A stretch of DNA of 28,642 nucleotides from positions 1-28,642 of the forward strand of contig DDFA01000102.1 in NCBI GenBank assembly GCA_002336975.1, given 5' to 3'. The notes beneath the pieces are model-generated. The model had not been told where the DNA came from. It searched no databases and saw nothing but the letters and a program-made list of their open reading frames with translations. Within the stretch, counting starts at the first letter, position 1; every line of letters begins with the position of its first letter. Shown piece after piece: positions 1 through 10,054 of the stretch. A program made the position numbers and the translations under genes. This stretch comes from Phyllobacteriaceae bacterium UBA1940. Lineage in GTDB: Bacteria; Pseudomonadota; Alphaproteobacteria; Rhizobiales; Rhizobiaceae.

Positions 1-1174
1 CGCGCGGCCCGCCGCGGTTGAGCGCCAGCCGCGACAGCGCGCGCGGCATGTCGGGCGCGCCTTTCAGCGCCGCGCGCAGCGATTGCGCCAGTTTCGGTTC
101 GCCGAGCAGATAGCCGACCGCGTCCAGCCTGTGGTTGATCGCGGCCGGGTCGGTCAGCGGCGACATCAGCCGTTCGGCCAGGAGCCGCGCGCCGCCGCCG
201 GTGACGGTGCGGTCGATCGCCTTCAAGAGGCTGCCTTCGCGCTGGCCCGAAAGCGTGCGCATCAGTTCCAGATTGGCCCGCGTCGCCGCGTCGATGAACA
301 TCGCCGCGCCGGCCTCCTCGCGCTCGGGCCGCATCAGCGGCGGCCGCTCGGCCTTCTGCGTCTTTTCCACATAGGCGACCGCGCCCGCCACCGCCGACAG
401 TTCGGCGCGCGAGAATTTTCCAAAGCCGTCCAGCGTCGCGACGCCGAAATAGCGGGCGATGCGGCCTTCGGCCGACGCGGAATCGAACATGCTCGGCGGC
501 TGCGGCGCGGCGCGGCGGCCGACTGCGTCGAACACCGGTCTCAGCGCCGGGTCGTGAAACAGCGGGTCGGCCATGATCAGTTCGCGCGGATCGACGCGCA
601 AGATGTCGGCCAGCAGCCGGTCGGCCTGGGTTTCCGCGACGCGGAAACTGCCGGTGGAAATGTCGATCCAGGCGAGCGCCAGACTGCCGGCGTCGGAGCT
701 GCCCTTCACCCGGCCGACCGCCATCATATAGGAGGCTTCGCCCGGCTCCAGCAGCTTTTCCTCAGTGATCGTGCCCGGCGTCACCAGCCGGATCACGTCG
801 CGCCTGACCACCGATTTGGACCCGCGCTTCCTGGCTTCCGCCGGGTCTTCGGTCTGCTCGGCCACCGCGACGCGGAACCCCAGCGAGATCAACTTCTGCA
901 GATAGTCGTCGGCCGCGTGCACCGGCACGCCGCACATCGGGATGTCCTCGCCGGCATGCTTGCCGCGCTTGGTCAGCGTGATGCCCAGCGCCCGGCTCGC
1001 CTGCTCGGCGTCGTCGAAGAACATCTCGTAGAAATCGCCCATGCGGTAGAACAGGATCGAGTCCGGGTTCGCCGCCTTGATCTCGATATATTGCTCCATC
1101 ATCGGTGTGGCGGCCGGTGTGGCTGCCGGCGGCGAGGGGCTCGATTGCGCCATATCGGCGTTGCGCGCATCCAT
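1..1174 (-). CDS. mutS: DNA mismatch repair protein MutS (N-terminal part; gene runs off the left edge)
   Basis: MutS binds mismatches and small loops in DNA and recruits MutL. Only about 391 N-terminal residues lie in the window, against about 850-900 for the whole protein, so the ATPase domain is off the left edge. The mismatch-binding domain shows the Phe-x-Glu motif (F49-Y50-E51 within [11 protein letters not shown]), followed by a connector domain and the start of the core/lever domain ([13 protein letters not shown], then [13 protein letters not shown]). A Pro/Ala-rich stretch at residues 9-25 precedes the conserved part. The start at 1174 is favoured because GGGAGG lies 9 bases upstream and its ATG overlaps the stop of the permease gene (TGATG), which suggests translational coupling. 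An in-frame ATG at 1153 is an alternative. The family call is certain; the exact start is less so. Confidence 0.95.
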   Translation of the reverse strand, partial: MDARNADMAQSSPSPPAATPAATPMMEQYIEIKAANPDSILFYRMGDFYEMFFDDAEQASRALGITLTKRGKHAGEDIPMCGVPVHAADDYLQKLISLGFRVAVAEQTEDPAEARKRGSKSVVRRDVIRLVTPGTITEEKLLEPGEASYMMAVGRVKGSSDAGSLALAWIDISTGSFRVAETQADRLLADILRVDPRELIMADPLFHDPALRPVFDAVGRRAAPQPPSMFDSASAEGRIARYFGVATLDGFGKFSRAELSAVAGAVAYVEKTQKAERPPLMRPEREEAGAAMFIDAATRANLELMRTLSGQREGSLLKAIDRTVTGGGARLLAERLMSPLTDPAAINHRLDAVGYLLGEPKLAQSLRAALKGAPDMPRALSRLALNRGGPR

Positions 1175-2226
1175 CAGCCGACGCCTCCCAGACTGATCAG
1201 CGCCGTGCCCGCGACGGCAATCGCCGCGCCCGCCCAGGCGGCGGCGACGGGGGCTACGCCCGTGCGCAGCCACACCATCGGCAGGATCATCACCGGCGTC
1301 ATCGAAGAAAGAGTCGTCACAATGCCGACATTGCCTGTCGCCAGCGCCCCCATCAACAGGCTCATGCCCAGTCCGGTGCCGAAAAAGGCCGCCGACACGG
1401 CGATCCCCAGATCTCTCGCCCTGAATCGGTAGGGCCTGTGCAGCGCCGCCACCGGCACGGCCAGCAGCGCCAGGTAAAACAGCGCCGCCAGGCCCGAACG
1501 CACCGCCATCGCCGCGGTCGGGTCGACGCCGGCCTCCATCGCCGGCCGCGCAAACAGGCTGCCCAGCGCCTGACCAAGCGCCGTGACGACGCCAAGCGCG
1601 ATGCCGAGCGTGGTGATCTGCGGGGCGGAGCCGGTGCTTGATTGCGCAGGGGAGGTCGAAGCTGCGGCGCTGACGCCTCCCTCCCCCTTGTGGGGAGGGG
1701 TGAGGGGTGGGGGTGAGTTTGTGCGATCAAACCCACCGTCGCCGCCCGCCAGGCCGGTCGCGTCCGCCGCCGCCGGCGCTTCCACCGCAACAACAGTGTC
1801 GCGCCGCCGGGGTCCGATCGCCAGCAGGATCCCGGTCAGCACCAGCGCCACGCCGGCGCCTTGCGTCGGTGTGATCCTTTCGCCAAGGAAGAGATAGCCC
1901 AGCAGCAGCGAAAACGGCGAGGCCAGCGTGAACAGCAGCGCCGTGGTGCGTGGCCCGGCGGCGTAGATCGCGGCGAAATAGGTGGTCGAGGCGATCATGA
2001 TGCCAAACAGCGACGACAGGCCAAGCAGGCCGAAATTGCGCCAGCCGATCGCCGGCAGGCCGCCGCCGGCATAGAGCGCGGCCGACGCCGTCATCGCAAA
2101 CGCCGCCAGCATCTGCCACCGCGCCAGCCGGACAATATCGACCCGGCCCCGGAGTTCGGAGATCAGCATGCCCGACGCCGCGATGCAGGCCGCCGCCGCC
2201 AGCGAGAGAAGTTCAGACAGGAACAC
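1174..2226 (-). CDS. EamA/DMT-family permease with an extended inter-repeat linker
   Basis: This is a 350-residue inner-membrane protein of the drug/metabolite transporter (EamA) type; the substrate is unknown. The N-terminal half (residues 1-138) and C-terminal half (about 205-350) each contain about five hydrophobic helices. Typical features are the [17 protein letters not shown] segment ending repeat 1 and the matching [14 protein letters not shown] segment in repeat 2. The halves are joined by a long polar linker (residues 140-205) containing [14 protein letters not shown], which is the in-frame translation of a palindromic DNA repeat. EamA proteins are usually near 300 residues, so the linker accounts for the extra length. 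The start is a GTG with no clear ribosome site; a later ATG at residue 20 would cut into the first helix. The stop overlaps the mutS start. Confidence 0.85.
   Translation of the reverse strand: MFLSELLSLAAAACIAASGMLISELRGRVDIVRLARWQMLAAFAMTASAALYAGGGLPAIGWRNFGLLGLSSLFGIMIASTTYFAAIYAAGPRTTALLFTLASPFSLLLGYLFLGERITPTQGAGVALVLTGILLAIGPRRRDTVVAVEAPAAADATGLAGGDGGFDRTNSPPPLTPPHKGEGGVSAAASTSPAQSSTGSAPQITTLGIALGVVTALGQALGSLFARPAMEAGVDPTAAMAVRSGLAALFYLALLAVPVAALHRPYRFRARDLGIAVSAAFFGTGLGMSLLMGALATGNVGIVTTLSSMTPVMILPMVWLRTGVAPVAAAWAGAAIAVAGTALISLGGVG
1676..1735. repeat. GC-rich palindromic repeat element inside the permease coding sequence
   Basis: An 8-bp perfect stem (1679-1686 with 1692-1699) around the 5-base loop CTTGT is followed by a G-rich tract (GAGGGGTGGGGGTGAG) and a smaller inverted repeat (GTTTG, 6 bases, CAAAC, 1717-1732). 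The arrangement resembles short repeats that I recall as scattered in rhizobial genomes, usually between genes; copy number here is unverified. It is in frame with the permease and encodes the linker segment [13 protein letters not shown]. Confidence 0.6.
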
Positions 2227-2339
2227 GACGCACCGCGCGAATGAAAATGCGATCGTCGATTGCTTGGCGCTTTACGGCTTGCGAGTGTAGCCTTAATCGG
2301 ATCACTCCACAAAAAACGACGTGAGCGGGCAGGGAACAA

Positions 2340-4622
<2,283 letters not shown>

Positions 4623-4634
4623 CGCCGTCGCATC

Positions 4635-4663
4635 GCGGCGCGCGTTGACGCGCGCCGCCTTTT
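4635..4663 (+). terminator. Intrinsic terminator of the malic enzyme gene
   Basis: A 10-bp perfect G/C stem (4635-4644 with 4649-4658) has a TTGA loop and is followed by one C and TTTT. It begins 13 bases after the malic enzyme stop. On the opposite strand the hairpin is not followed by a T-run, so it mainly serves the plus strand, although it also lies just past the end of the convergent minus-strand gene. Confidence 0.85.
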
Positions 4664-4674
4664 CGTTGCGATCC

Positions 4675-5154
4675 TTACAGGCCGAGGCTCTTCCGGAGCA
4701 TCGGCGCCGACGACAGCGCGTTTGCGACCGCCGCCGGTCCCGCCGCCAGCTTGAGCTGGCTGAACAGCACGCTCGACGCCTGCCGCAACTCGTCGACCGA
4801 CAGTCCCGATTGCGCCAGCTGCGACACGCCGTTGAGTGCGGCCTGCGTCGGCTCGTTGAACTGGGCGTCGATCTTGCGCAGCAGAATGCTCACAACGCCT
4901 TCGTTCTGCGGCGGCTGGGCGTTGATCACATCATAGGCCTGGGCAAGTTCCAGCGCGCCCTGGAGCCGGTCGAACAGCGCCATGGCATGGCCGCGATCCT
5001 CGTGCAGGAAGACCGACAGAACCGTGCCTGTCACCTTTTCACAGACACCGGGACTGAGACCGGTTCGGGTCGAGACTTCGTTGACCATCTGCTGAACCGT
5101 CCAGTTGTCTGCCGGTTCGGCATCCGTGGTCTTTGGTGTTGCGTCCGCGACCAT
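4675..5154 (-). CDS. Hypothetical small helical protein, second gene of a two-gene operon
   Basis: I do not firmly recognise this 159-residue protein. It has no signal peptide or membrane helix. It appears all-helical: an acidic, Thr-rich N terminus, then a segment with TGLSPGVCEKVTGTVLSVF (about residues 31-49), and a C-terminal segment with GLSVDELRQASSVLFSQL. The two-part layout faintly resembles small DUF2267/DUF2780-type proteins, but this is a weak impression. It starts 3 bases after the stop of the Cys-repeat protein gene and is almost certainly co-transcribed with it. Its partner is exported while it appears cytoplasmic, so a shared function is not evident. It converges on the malic enzyme gene. 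Confidence 0.7.
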   Translation of the reverse strand: MVADATPKTTDAEPADNWTVQQMVNEVSTRTGLSPGVCEKVTGTVLSVFLHEDRGHAMALFDRLQGALELAQAYDVINAQPPQNEGVVSILLRKIDAQFNEPTQAALNGVSQLAQSGLSVDELRQASSVLFSQLKLAAGPAAVANALSSAPMLRKSLGL

Positions 5155-5157
5155 GAC

Positions 5158-5892
5158 TTACCCCTGCGCCTTGAGTTGCGTGTTGCAGGCGCTCCAGAAC
5201 TGCGGCCATTTCGAACCGGCGGGCAGCGTGCCCGCGGTCTTTTCGGACTGCCATTCCTGCGAGCAGGCATGGATGCGCTGGCGGAACGCGATTTCGCCGG
5301 CTGACAGCGGCTTGCCATTGGCGTCGGTGGTGGCGACAGCCGCCGGCGTCGTCGTTGCCTGACCGACGGTAGCCGGCGCCGGTTCAGCCGGGGCGGCTGC
5401 GGCGTTCTCGGAATAGTTGCGGATGGTGGCGGCGCATGCCGAATAGAAATCGCTCCACTTCTGGCCGTTCAGCGTGCCGGCGGTTTTCGCCGCCTGATAC
5501 TGGCCGCTGCACACCTGCTGCGTCGACGCGCCGCTGCCTGCCGCGATCTTCATCGGCGCAGCCGACGCGGCTTTCGCGCCGCCGGTCGCCGGGGCAGCCA
5601 CGGTCGGAGCAATTGCGGCCACGGCGGGTTTGGCCGCCGAGGCAGGCTTGGTCGCCGGCGCGGAAGCAGCGGCGGGAGCGGCCGTCGTTGCGCCCGAAGA
5701 CTTCATGTTGGCGGCGCAGGCGGAATAGAAGTCGGTCCATTTCTGGCCGTTCAATGTGCCGGCGGTTTTCGCCGCTTGATATTGCTGGCTGCAGGCCTGC
5801 TGCGTCGCATTTGCCGCGTTCGCCGGCAGGGCCATCCATCCGGCGGCGCCAAGCGCCAGTGCTGCGGAGGCAAGATATGAGACGGTGTTCAT
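5158..5892 (-). CDS. Secreted protein with three Cys-paired GTLxGxKW repeats
   Basis: This is a 244-residue exported protein of unknown function. A hydrophobic N terminus ends in ALPANA, predicting cleavage after residue 26, though the n-region lacks a basic residue. The mature part contains three copies of a module of about 30 residues with the pattern C-x4-(Y/W)-x3-KTAGTL-KW-x2-F-x-SAC. The paired cysteines are C34/C59, C128/C153 and C210/C236 (25 or 26 residues apart), probably disulfides in the periplasm. Ala/Thr/Pro-rich linkers (about 66-125 and 162-195) separate the modules. Modules 1 and 2 are also nearly identical in DNA, while module 3 is diverged. It is the first gene of a pair with the downstream helical protein. 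The start is the only ATG that gives a signal peptide; GGGA is a weak ribosome site. Confidence 0.8.
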   Translation of the reverse strand: MNTVSYLASAALALGAAGWMALPANAANATQQACSQQYQAAKTAGTLNGQKWTDFYSACAANMKSSGATTAAPAAASAPATKPASAAKPAVAAIAPTVAAPATGGAKAASAAPMKIAAGSGASTQQVCSGQYQAAKTAGTLNGQKWSDFYSACAATIRNYSENAAAAPAEPAPATVGQATTTPAAVATTDANGKPLSAGEIAFRQRIHACSQEWQSEKTAGTLPAGSKWPQFWSACNTQLKAQG

Positions 5893-6214
5893 GGTCGTTA
5901 TCCCAGGATGAAGTCGAGTTTGAAGTCCTCCGGTCAGCTCATCTGGCCGCAGGTCACAGTCGGTCGGAGGCTTCGGAGTGCGTCAGTGCATCGTCTGGGT
6001 CGAGAGGCGATGACGCTGGTGCAGGGCGTTGCCGGCGCAGGAACATATCGTCCCCGATTGTGGCGAAAGCGCCATTATTACAGCGGCTTACGAAAAGTTA
6101 ATGCTTAAGGAAATGTAATGTTCAAAGTCCTTTTGGCGGCGAACTTGCCGCGCGAAGCGTCCGCTGTCTGCGACTGGATGCGAACAGCTGTGCTGCAGAA
6201 CATTTGCCGACGCG
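5893..6214. other. Intergenic region upstream of the Cys-repeat gene
   Basis: This 322-base spacer lies between two minus-strand genes. It presumably holds the promoter of the Cys-repeat operon and the 3' end of the lipoprotein transcript. The segment around 6070-6120 is clearly more A/T-rich than its surroundings and is the likeliest promoter zone. I see no convincing coding sequence, terminator or repeat in it. Confidence 0.5.
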
Positions 6215-6634
6215 TCAATCGCGGCAATATCCTTCTCCGGGGGCAACGAACAGGCATGTCGTCTTGTCGGCCAGCCACTTCAGCCCCGTGTCGTCGCCAT
6301 TGCCCAACCGAAGCATGTGGACACCGTCGCTACGGGTAAAGCGGATGCCGTTGTCGATGGCGACGCCGCTCAAGATTTCCCTGGAACTGTCGTCCGGCCC
6401 AGTTTGCATCGTCAGAATATAGTTGCCTGGACCGGCCATTTCATCTTTTTCCACCTTGAGATAAAGACCTTCCACACCGAACCATTCCCCAACCCAGCTT
6501 TCGACCGGAAGTTGTTGGCTGACGGGATTTGTTTTTACCTCCGCATTGAGGGGCTTGTCCGCCGCCGTCTGGGTGGATTTGTTGCAGGCGCTGAGCAATG
6601 CAAAAGCAAGCAGCAAGAGGTATTTTCGTTTCAT
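6215..6634 (-). CDS. Small lipoprotein of unknown function
   Basis: This 139-residue protein starts with MKRKYLLLLAFALLSAC, a lipoprotein signal with lipobox L-S-A-C and the lipidated Cys at residue 17. The short mature part has the conserved-looking segments WVGEWFGVEGLYLKVEK and, at the C terminus, GLKWLADKTTCL and EGYCRD. I recall similar endings in small lipoproteins of other Gram-negative bacteria, but no function. Two Cys in the C-terminal part could form a disulfide. GGGAAA lies 6 bases upstream of the ATG. The frame stays open 89 codons further upstream, but that part has no signal peptide and runs through an inverted-repeat region, so I reject the longer version. Confidence 0.75.
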   Translation of the reverse strand: MKRKYLLLLAFALLSACNKSTQTAADKPLNAEVKTNPVSQQLPVESWVGEWFGVEGLYLKVEKDEMAGPGNYILTMQTGPDDSSREILSGVAIDNGIRFTRSDGVHMLRLGNGDDTGLKWLADKTTCLFVAPGEGYCRD

Positions 6635-6766
6635 CGCGTTTCCCGATACTGCTGGTCGGCCGAAACTATCCAAATTCGGCGTCAGAGCATAGACCGGGCG
6701 AGTTTCAGCCATGCGCCATTGGGGCGACGCTTCCGATTTTCGGGCCGATGCAGTTCCCGCTCGACT

Positions 6767-6978
6767 TAGAGCCTCGTGCCGGTATTCTGGTTTGATCGGC
6801 AGGAAATATTTGTCTGTCGAATTGTGAATGGCAATTCGACGGGCAGGGTTTGTGTTTGGTGGACGCCCGCTGCGTCTGGCGGCTTGCGCGATGCGCCACA
6901 TCGAGGCTGCGCCGCCTCCTGTTGGCTCGTCTCACCAAGCAACAAACAGATTGGCCACAATATCGGCACGAGGCTCTA
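6767..6978. repeat. 212-bp segment bounded by 20-bp inverted repeats (possible MITE-like element)
   Basis: The left arm is TAGAGCCTCGTGCCGGTATT (6767-6786). The right arm, read as reverse complement, differs at one base (A for G at position 16). The arms are 172 bases apart. No transposase is present, and the flanks show no obvious target-site duplication. A nested 9-bp perfect palindrome lies at 6816-6824/6832-6840. This could be a miniature transposable element or a recombination remnant; copy number in the genome is unknown. Confidence 0.5.
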
Positions 6979-7055
6979 GCCGATTCGGCCAGCAACCTCG
7001 CTGGCGCAACGCGGCTTCGCAACTGGCGGTCGCAAACCTCAAGGATTCATCACTC

Positions 7056-7083
7056 TTGATTGTGTCTGAGGGAATGATACAAT
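7056..7083 (+). promoter_or_regulatory. Sigma-70-like promoter of the protease operon
   Basis: TTGATT (7056-7061) and TACAAT (7078-7083) are spaced 16 bases apart. They sit about 30 bases before the ATG of the trypsin-like gene and upstream of a GGGAGGG ribosome site. Both hexamers are close to the housekeeping consensus. Confidence 0.55.
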
Positions 7084-7112
7084 TCTAAGGACATATCTCG
7101 GGAGGGTTGGTC

Positions 7113-7898
7113 ATGCGCAATGCTGTCTGTTCTCTTCTCTTGGTGGCGGTCGCCTCGACGCCCTGGTCGGCTTCCGCGGCTGATTTCGTCGCGCCGGACA
7201 AGCCACAAGGCGGCGGCACGGTTGTTATCGGCGCCCAGCCTGTCGAACCCGAAGCCTGGCCGGCGACATTCATCTTCCGCAACGATGTCGGCGGTTGTAC
7301 CAGCACCGCCGTCGGCGACAGGGTCATTCTCACCGCCGCCCATTGCGTCACCGACGGCGAGCAGGGCGCAGTGTCTCTGCCTTCGGGAGCGATCAAGGTC
7401 GTCTGCGATCACCATCCGCAATACGCCACCGGCAATGCGAGCACCGATTTTGCGCTCTGCCTGGCGGAGCAGCCCATGTCGGGCTTCGCCTTCGAGAAGG
7501 TCAGCGCCTCGCTTGCCGATGCGCGCCCTGGCTCCGCGGTGACGCTGCTCGGTTACGGCTGCACCAGCAAGGGCGGTTTCGACGGTTCGTTCGGCGTCCT
7601 GCATGTCGGGCCGGCGACGGTGACGCGCGGCCCCATGGGCGACGACATCGATACCGTAACGGAAGGTGGCGCGGCGCTGTGCTTCGGCGACAGCGGCGGC
7701 GCGGCCTATTTCACCGCCAACGCCAGCCTTGGCACGCGCGTGATCATCGGCGTCAATTCGCGCGGCGACATCAGCACGAGGTCTTTCCTGTCTTCGACCG
7801 CCACGCCAAGCTTCGTCGAATGGGCGCTGACATGGGCGCAGTCGAGGGCGGCCGCCATTTGCGGCCTCAACCCCGACGCAAAGGGGTGCAGGACATGA
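7113..7898 (+). CDS. Secreted trypsin-like serine protease (peptidase family S1)
   Basis: This 261-residue exported protease has a signal peptide ending in WSASA (cleavage near residue 22). The S1 catalytic triad is visible: His77 in LTAAHC, Asp112 in STDFALC, and Ser194 in FGDSGG. The domain is of normal size, with no extra C-terminal domain. It probably acts in the periplasm or outside the cell; specificity cannot be assigned. The start is ATG 7113, six bases after GGGAGGG; an in-frame TTG at 7107 overlaps that site's spacing and is less likely. Its TGA overlaps the ATG of the subtilase gene (ATGA), so the two proteases are probably translated in a coupled way from the promoter at 7056. Confidence 0.9.
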   Translation: MRNAVCSLLLVAVASTPWSASAADFVAPDKPQGGGTVVIGAQPVEPEAWPATFIFRNDVGGCTSTAVGDRVILTAAHCVTDGEQGAVSLPSGAIKVVCDHHPQYATGNASTDFALCLAEQPMSGFAFEKVSASLADARPGSAVTLLGYGCTSKGGFDGSFGVLHVGPATVTRGPMGDDIDTVTEGGAALCFGDSGGAAYFTANASLGTRVIIGVNSRGDISTRSFLSSTATPSFVEWALTWAQSRAAAICGLNPDAKGCRT

Positions 7899-9955
7899 CG
7901 ACGCGCCGGCGCACGGGCTTGCTGGTCGCGGCGCTGGCGGTGGGCGTCGCCGATGCATCGGCCGAAGGGTCGTTCAACATGACGACGCCCCGCAACCTGT
8001 CCGAATTCGAGATGAAACTGGCGCCGGGCGACGCGGCGATTGCCGACATCGACGCGTCAAAAAACGCGGCGGAAGAAGTGTTCATGCGCTACGCCACGCC
8101 GGTGGTTGTCGTTTCTCAGGCCGGCGACACCTACGAGACGATCATCCGCCGCCACTGCCCCGGCGTCAGCGACGCCTACATCGCCAATGTCGAGGCGTTG
8201 CTGCCGCTCCTCAACGGAACGGCCGGGTCGGCGGCGACGCTGGCGACGCCGGTGCCGGAACTGACGGCCGTGCAGATACCCTATTGCATCGGCAGCCAGC
8301 AGATCGAGCACACCATCCAGAGCGGCCAATACCCGTGGCAGTTGTATCAGCTCCAGAAGGATCAAGCTGGCGGCGTTGGCGACTGGCAGGAATTTCTTGA
8401 CCGCTACAACCAGCTCAATGGCGCCGACGCGGCGGACAAGACGCTCAGTATCGGCGAAAAGGTGCTGCTTCCGTCGTCCACGGTCTCTGTGTCGATCCCC
8501 ACCGGCAGCGTCGAGGCCGTGCAGGAGGAACTCAAGAACAAGCCGGGCCTCAATCCAGGTTTCGTCGGCGGAGTCGTCGTCAAGAAGGAAATCCAGTGGG
8601 GCGAACTGCAATCCGACACGCCCGACTGCACGGAGACCGGCGTGGCGGCGGCCAAGGCGTTCAGCGAAAAACACTTCATGTCCGTCGCCTCGACATTCGC
8701 CTACAACATGACGCTTGTGGACAATACGGACTTGAAGCGCGAACCGCCACGGCGGCCGGTCATCGCGCTGTTCGACGGCGGGCTCGAAGACATGAGGTCG
8801 AGCTACGCCAGCAGCGGTCGCACCATGCTCGTTGACGGGGCCCAGAACATGGTCGAGATCATGGCCTTGCCCAATGACGTCAAGAAGTCGCACGGTTCCG
8901 GCGTCATGTCGGTGGCGCTTGGCGGGCACTTCTATGCCAATATCAGTCCGCTGCTTGGCCTGATCGGCGTTGCCCCTTACAGGATCGTCGACAATGTCTG
9001 CGGGCCGGCGGAACAGGGGGACAAGTGTTTCCCGGTGTCGAGCACCCGGCTCGACAAGGCGATGTGGCTGGCGGACCAGAGCAACAGCGGCGTCGACGTG
9101 GTCAATCTCAGCATCGCCTTTTCCAGGGAGGAGCAGAGATTCAACGACTACCTTGCTCCGGACAAGGCTTTCATCGTCGTGGCGGCGGCCGGCAATGACG
9201 GAGTCGAGTTGAAAGACGCCAACAAGCGCTATCCGGCGATGTCCGGAGGCGATGAAGGGTCGCACATCATCGTCGTTGCCGCGACGTCGGGCGACGACCA
9301 ACTGACCCGGGATTCGAACTATTCCAGCAAATATGTCGACATCGCCGCCTGGGGCTGCGCCGTGCCGGTGATGGAATATGACGCGCGCGCCCGGAATTAC
9401 GCCGTCAATCTGCGGTCCGGCACGTCATATGCTGCGCCTCAGGTGTCATTTGTCGCCGCGCTTTTGTCAGGCGAACGGCACAAAGGGGGTCGCACACTTA
9501 AACCGGCGGCGATCAAAAAGAGAATCCTGTTCTCGGCCGACATCGACGGAAAGCTCTGGTCCGAGGTGAAACATGGCAGGCGGCTCAATCTGGCCAAGGC
9601 GCTGTCGGTCTACACCGATGTCGTCGAGGTGGACGGCGCATTGCTGCGCGGCAGGGTCAGCGCGCCGGATTTCCAGAATACCAATGTGATCCTGTGTTCG
9701 AATGTCGCCAAACCTCTCGGGTCGCTCCGCAAGATCGCCCGCCTCGACGCGAACCCGTTGCCCGACGGGGTCAAGCGCTATCTGATCTATGTCGAGGAGG
9801 ACGGTCGCGTCGAAGCGGAAATGTGCGATTCGATCGTCGCGAAGTTCATGCTCGAGGATCCGCTGACCAAGAGCCGGACAGACCTCGATATGACCAAGGT
9901 CAAGGATATCGTCTTCGCCTCGCAGCCTTACTGGCAGTATGGCGCCGGTAACTGA
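7895..9955 (+). CDS. Exported subtilisin-like serine protease (S8) with LysM-like N-terminal region
   Basis: This 686-residue protein starts at the ATG overlapping the stop of the S1 gene. An Arg-rich n-region (TTRRR) and a hydrophobic core ending in ADASA predict export. Residues 66-200 contain two segments that resemble LysM modules, most clearly HTIQSGQYPWQLYQL (139-153) ending with LSIGEKVLLPS; these would suggest binding to peptidoglycan or another glycan. The S8 domain follows at about 285-570 with the full triad: Asp294 (ALFDGGLED), His333 (SHGSGVMSV) and Ser511 (SGTSYAAP), plus the oxyanion Asn434 (AAAGNDG). The C-terminal 110 residues match nothing I recognise. Pairing with the S1 protease suggests one may process the other, or that both act on shared envelope or external targets; this is inference. 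Confidence 0.88.
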   Translation: MTTRRRTGLLVAALAVGVADASAEGSFNMTTPRNLSEFEMKLAPGDAAIADIDASKNAAEEVFMRYATPVVVVSQAGDTYETIIRRHCPGVSDAYIANVEALLPLLNGTAGSAATLATPVPELTAVQIPYCIGSQQIEHTIQSGQYPWQLYQLQKDQAGGVGDWQEFLDRYNQLNGADAADKTLSIGEKVLLPSSTVSVSIPTGSVEAVQEELKNKPGLNPGFVGGVVVKKEIQWGELQSDTPDCTETGVAAAKAFSEKHFMSVASTFAYNMTLVDNTDLKREPPRRPVIALFDGGLEDMRSSYASSGRTMLVDGAQNMVEIMALPNDVKKSHGSGVMSVALGGHFYANISPLLGLIGVAPYRIVDNVCGPAEQGDKCFPVSSTRLDKAMWLADQSNSGVDVVNLSIAFSREEQRFNDYLAPDKAFIVVAAAGNDGVELKDANKRYPAMSGGDEGSHIIVVAATSGDDQLTRDSNYSSKYVDIAAWGCAVPVMEYDARARNYAVNLRSGTSYAAPQVSFVAALLSGERHKGGRTLKPAAIKKRILFSADIDGKLWSEVKHGRRLNLAKALSVYTDVVEVDGALLRGRVSAPDFQNTNVILCSNVAKPLGSLRKIARLDANPLPDGVKRYLIYVEEDGRVEAEMCDSIVAKFMLEDPLTKSRTDLDMTKVKDIVFASQPYWQYGAGN

Positions 9956-9989
9956 GCCGTCATTCTCGGCCTGTGTCGAGGATGACGGC
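9956..9989 (+). terminator. Hairpin directly after the protease operon
   Basis: A 13-bp stem with one G-T pair (9956-9968 with 9977-9989) and an 8-base loop begins at the base after the subtilase stop. It lacks a strong T-run (GTCCCTTTCC follows), so it may be a transcript-end stabilising hairpin or a repeat element, not a classical terminator. Confidence 0.5.
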
Positions 9990-10054
9990 GTCCCTTTCCA
10001 TTCTCGATCGACCTCCGATGCCGCTTCTCTGCGCCCCTTGCTGGGCGGGAGCCT

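Larger units (their letters stand above)
6635..7112. other. 478-base spacer with an inverted-repeat element
   Basis: This divergent spacer separates the lipoprotein (minus) from the protease operon (plus). It contains a 20-bp inverted repeat with one mismatch (6767-6786 and 6959-6978), a nested 9-bp palindrome (6816-6840), and a promoter for the protease genes at its right end. No frame in it looks like a real protein. The composition is more mixed and A/T-richer than the flanking core genes. Confidence 0.5.

Noticed and set aside
83..1432. Long plus-strand open frame over mutS
   Set aside because: It is Arg/Gln/His-rich, matches no family, and lies antisense to mutS, whose motifs are clear.
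6085..6112. Possible CtrA box (TTAA repeats near 6095-6106)
   Set aside because: The two TTAA half-sites are 3 bases apart, not 7.
6118..6339. Plus-strand 73-codon frame with an AAGGA before its ATG
   Set aside because: Its second half is antisense to the lipoprotein gene, and the product is Arg/Cys-rich without a plausible fold.
6635..6901. N-terminal extension of the lipoprotein by 89 codons
   Set aside because: It would bury the lipoprotein signal peptide inside the protein and runs through the inverted-repeat segment.
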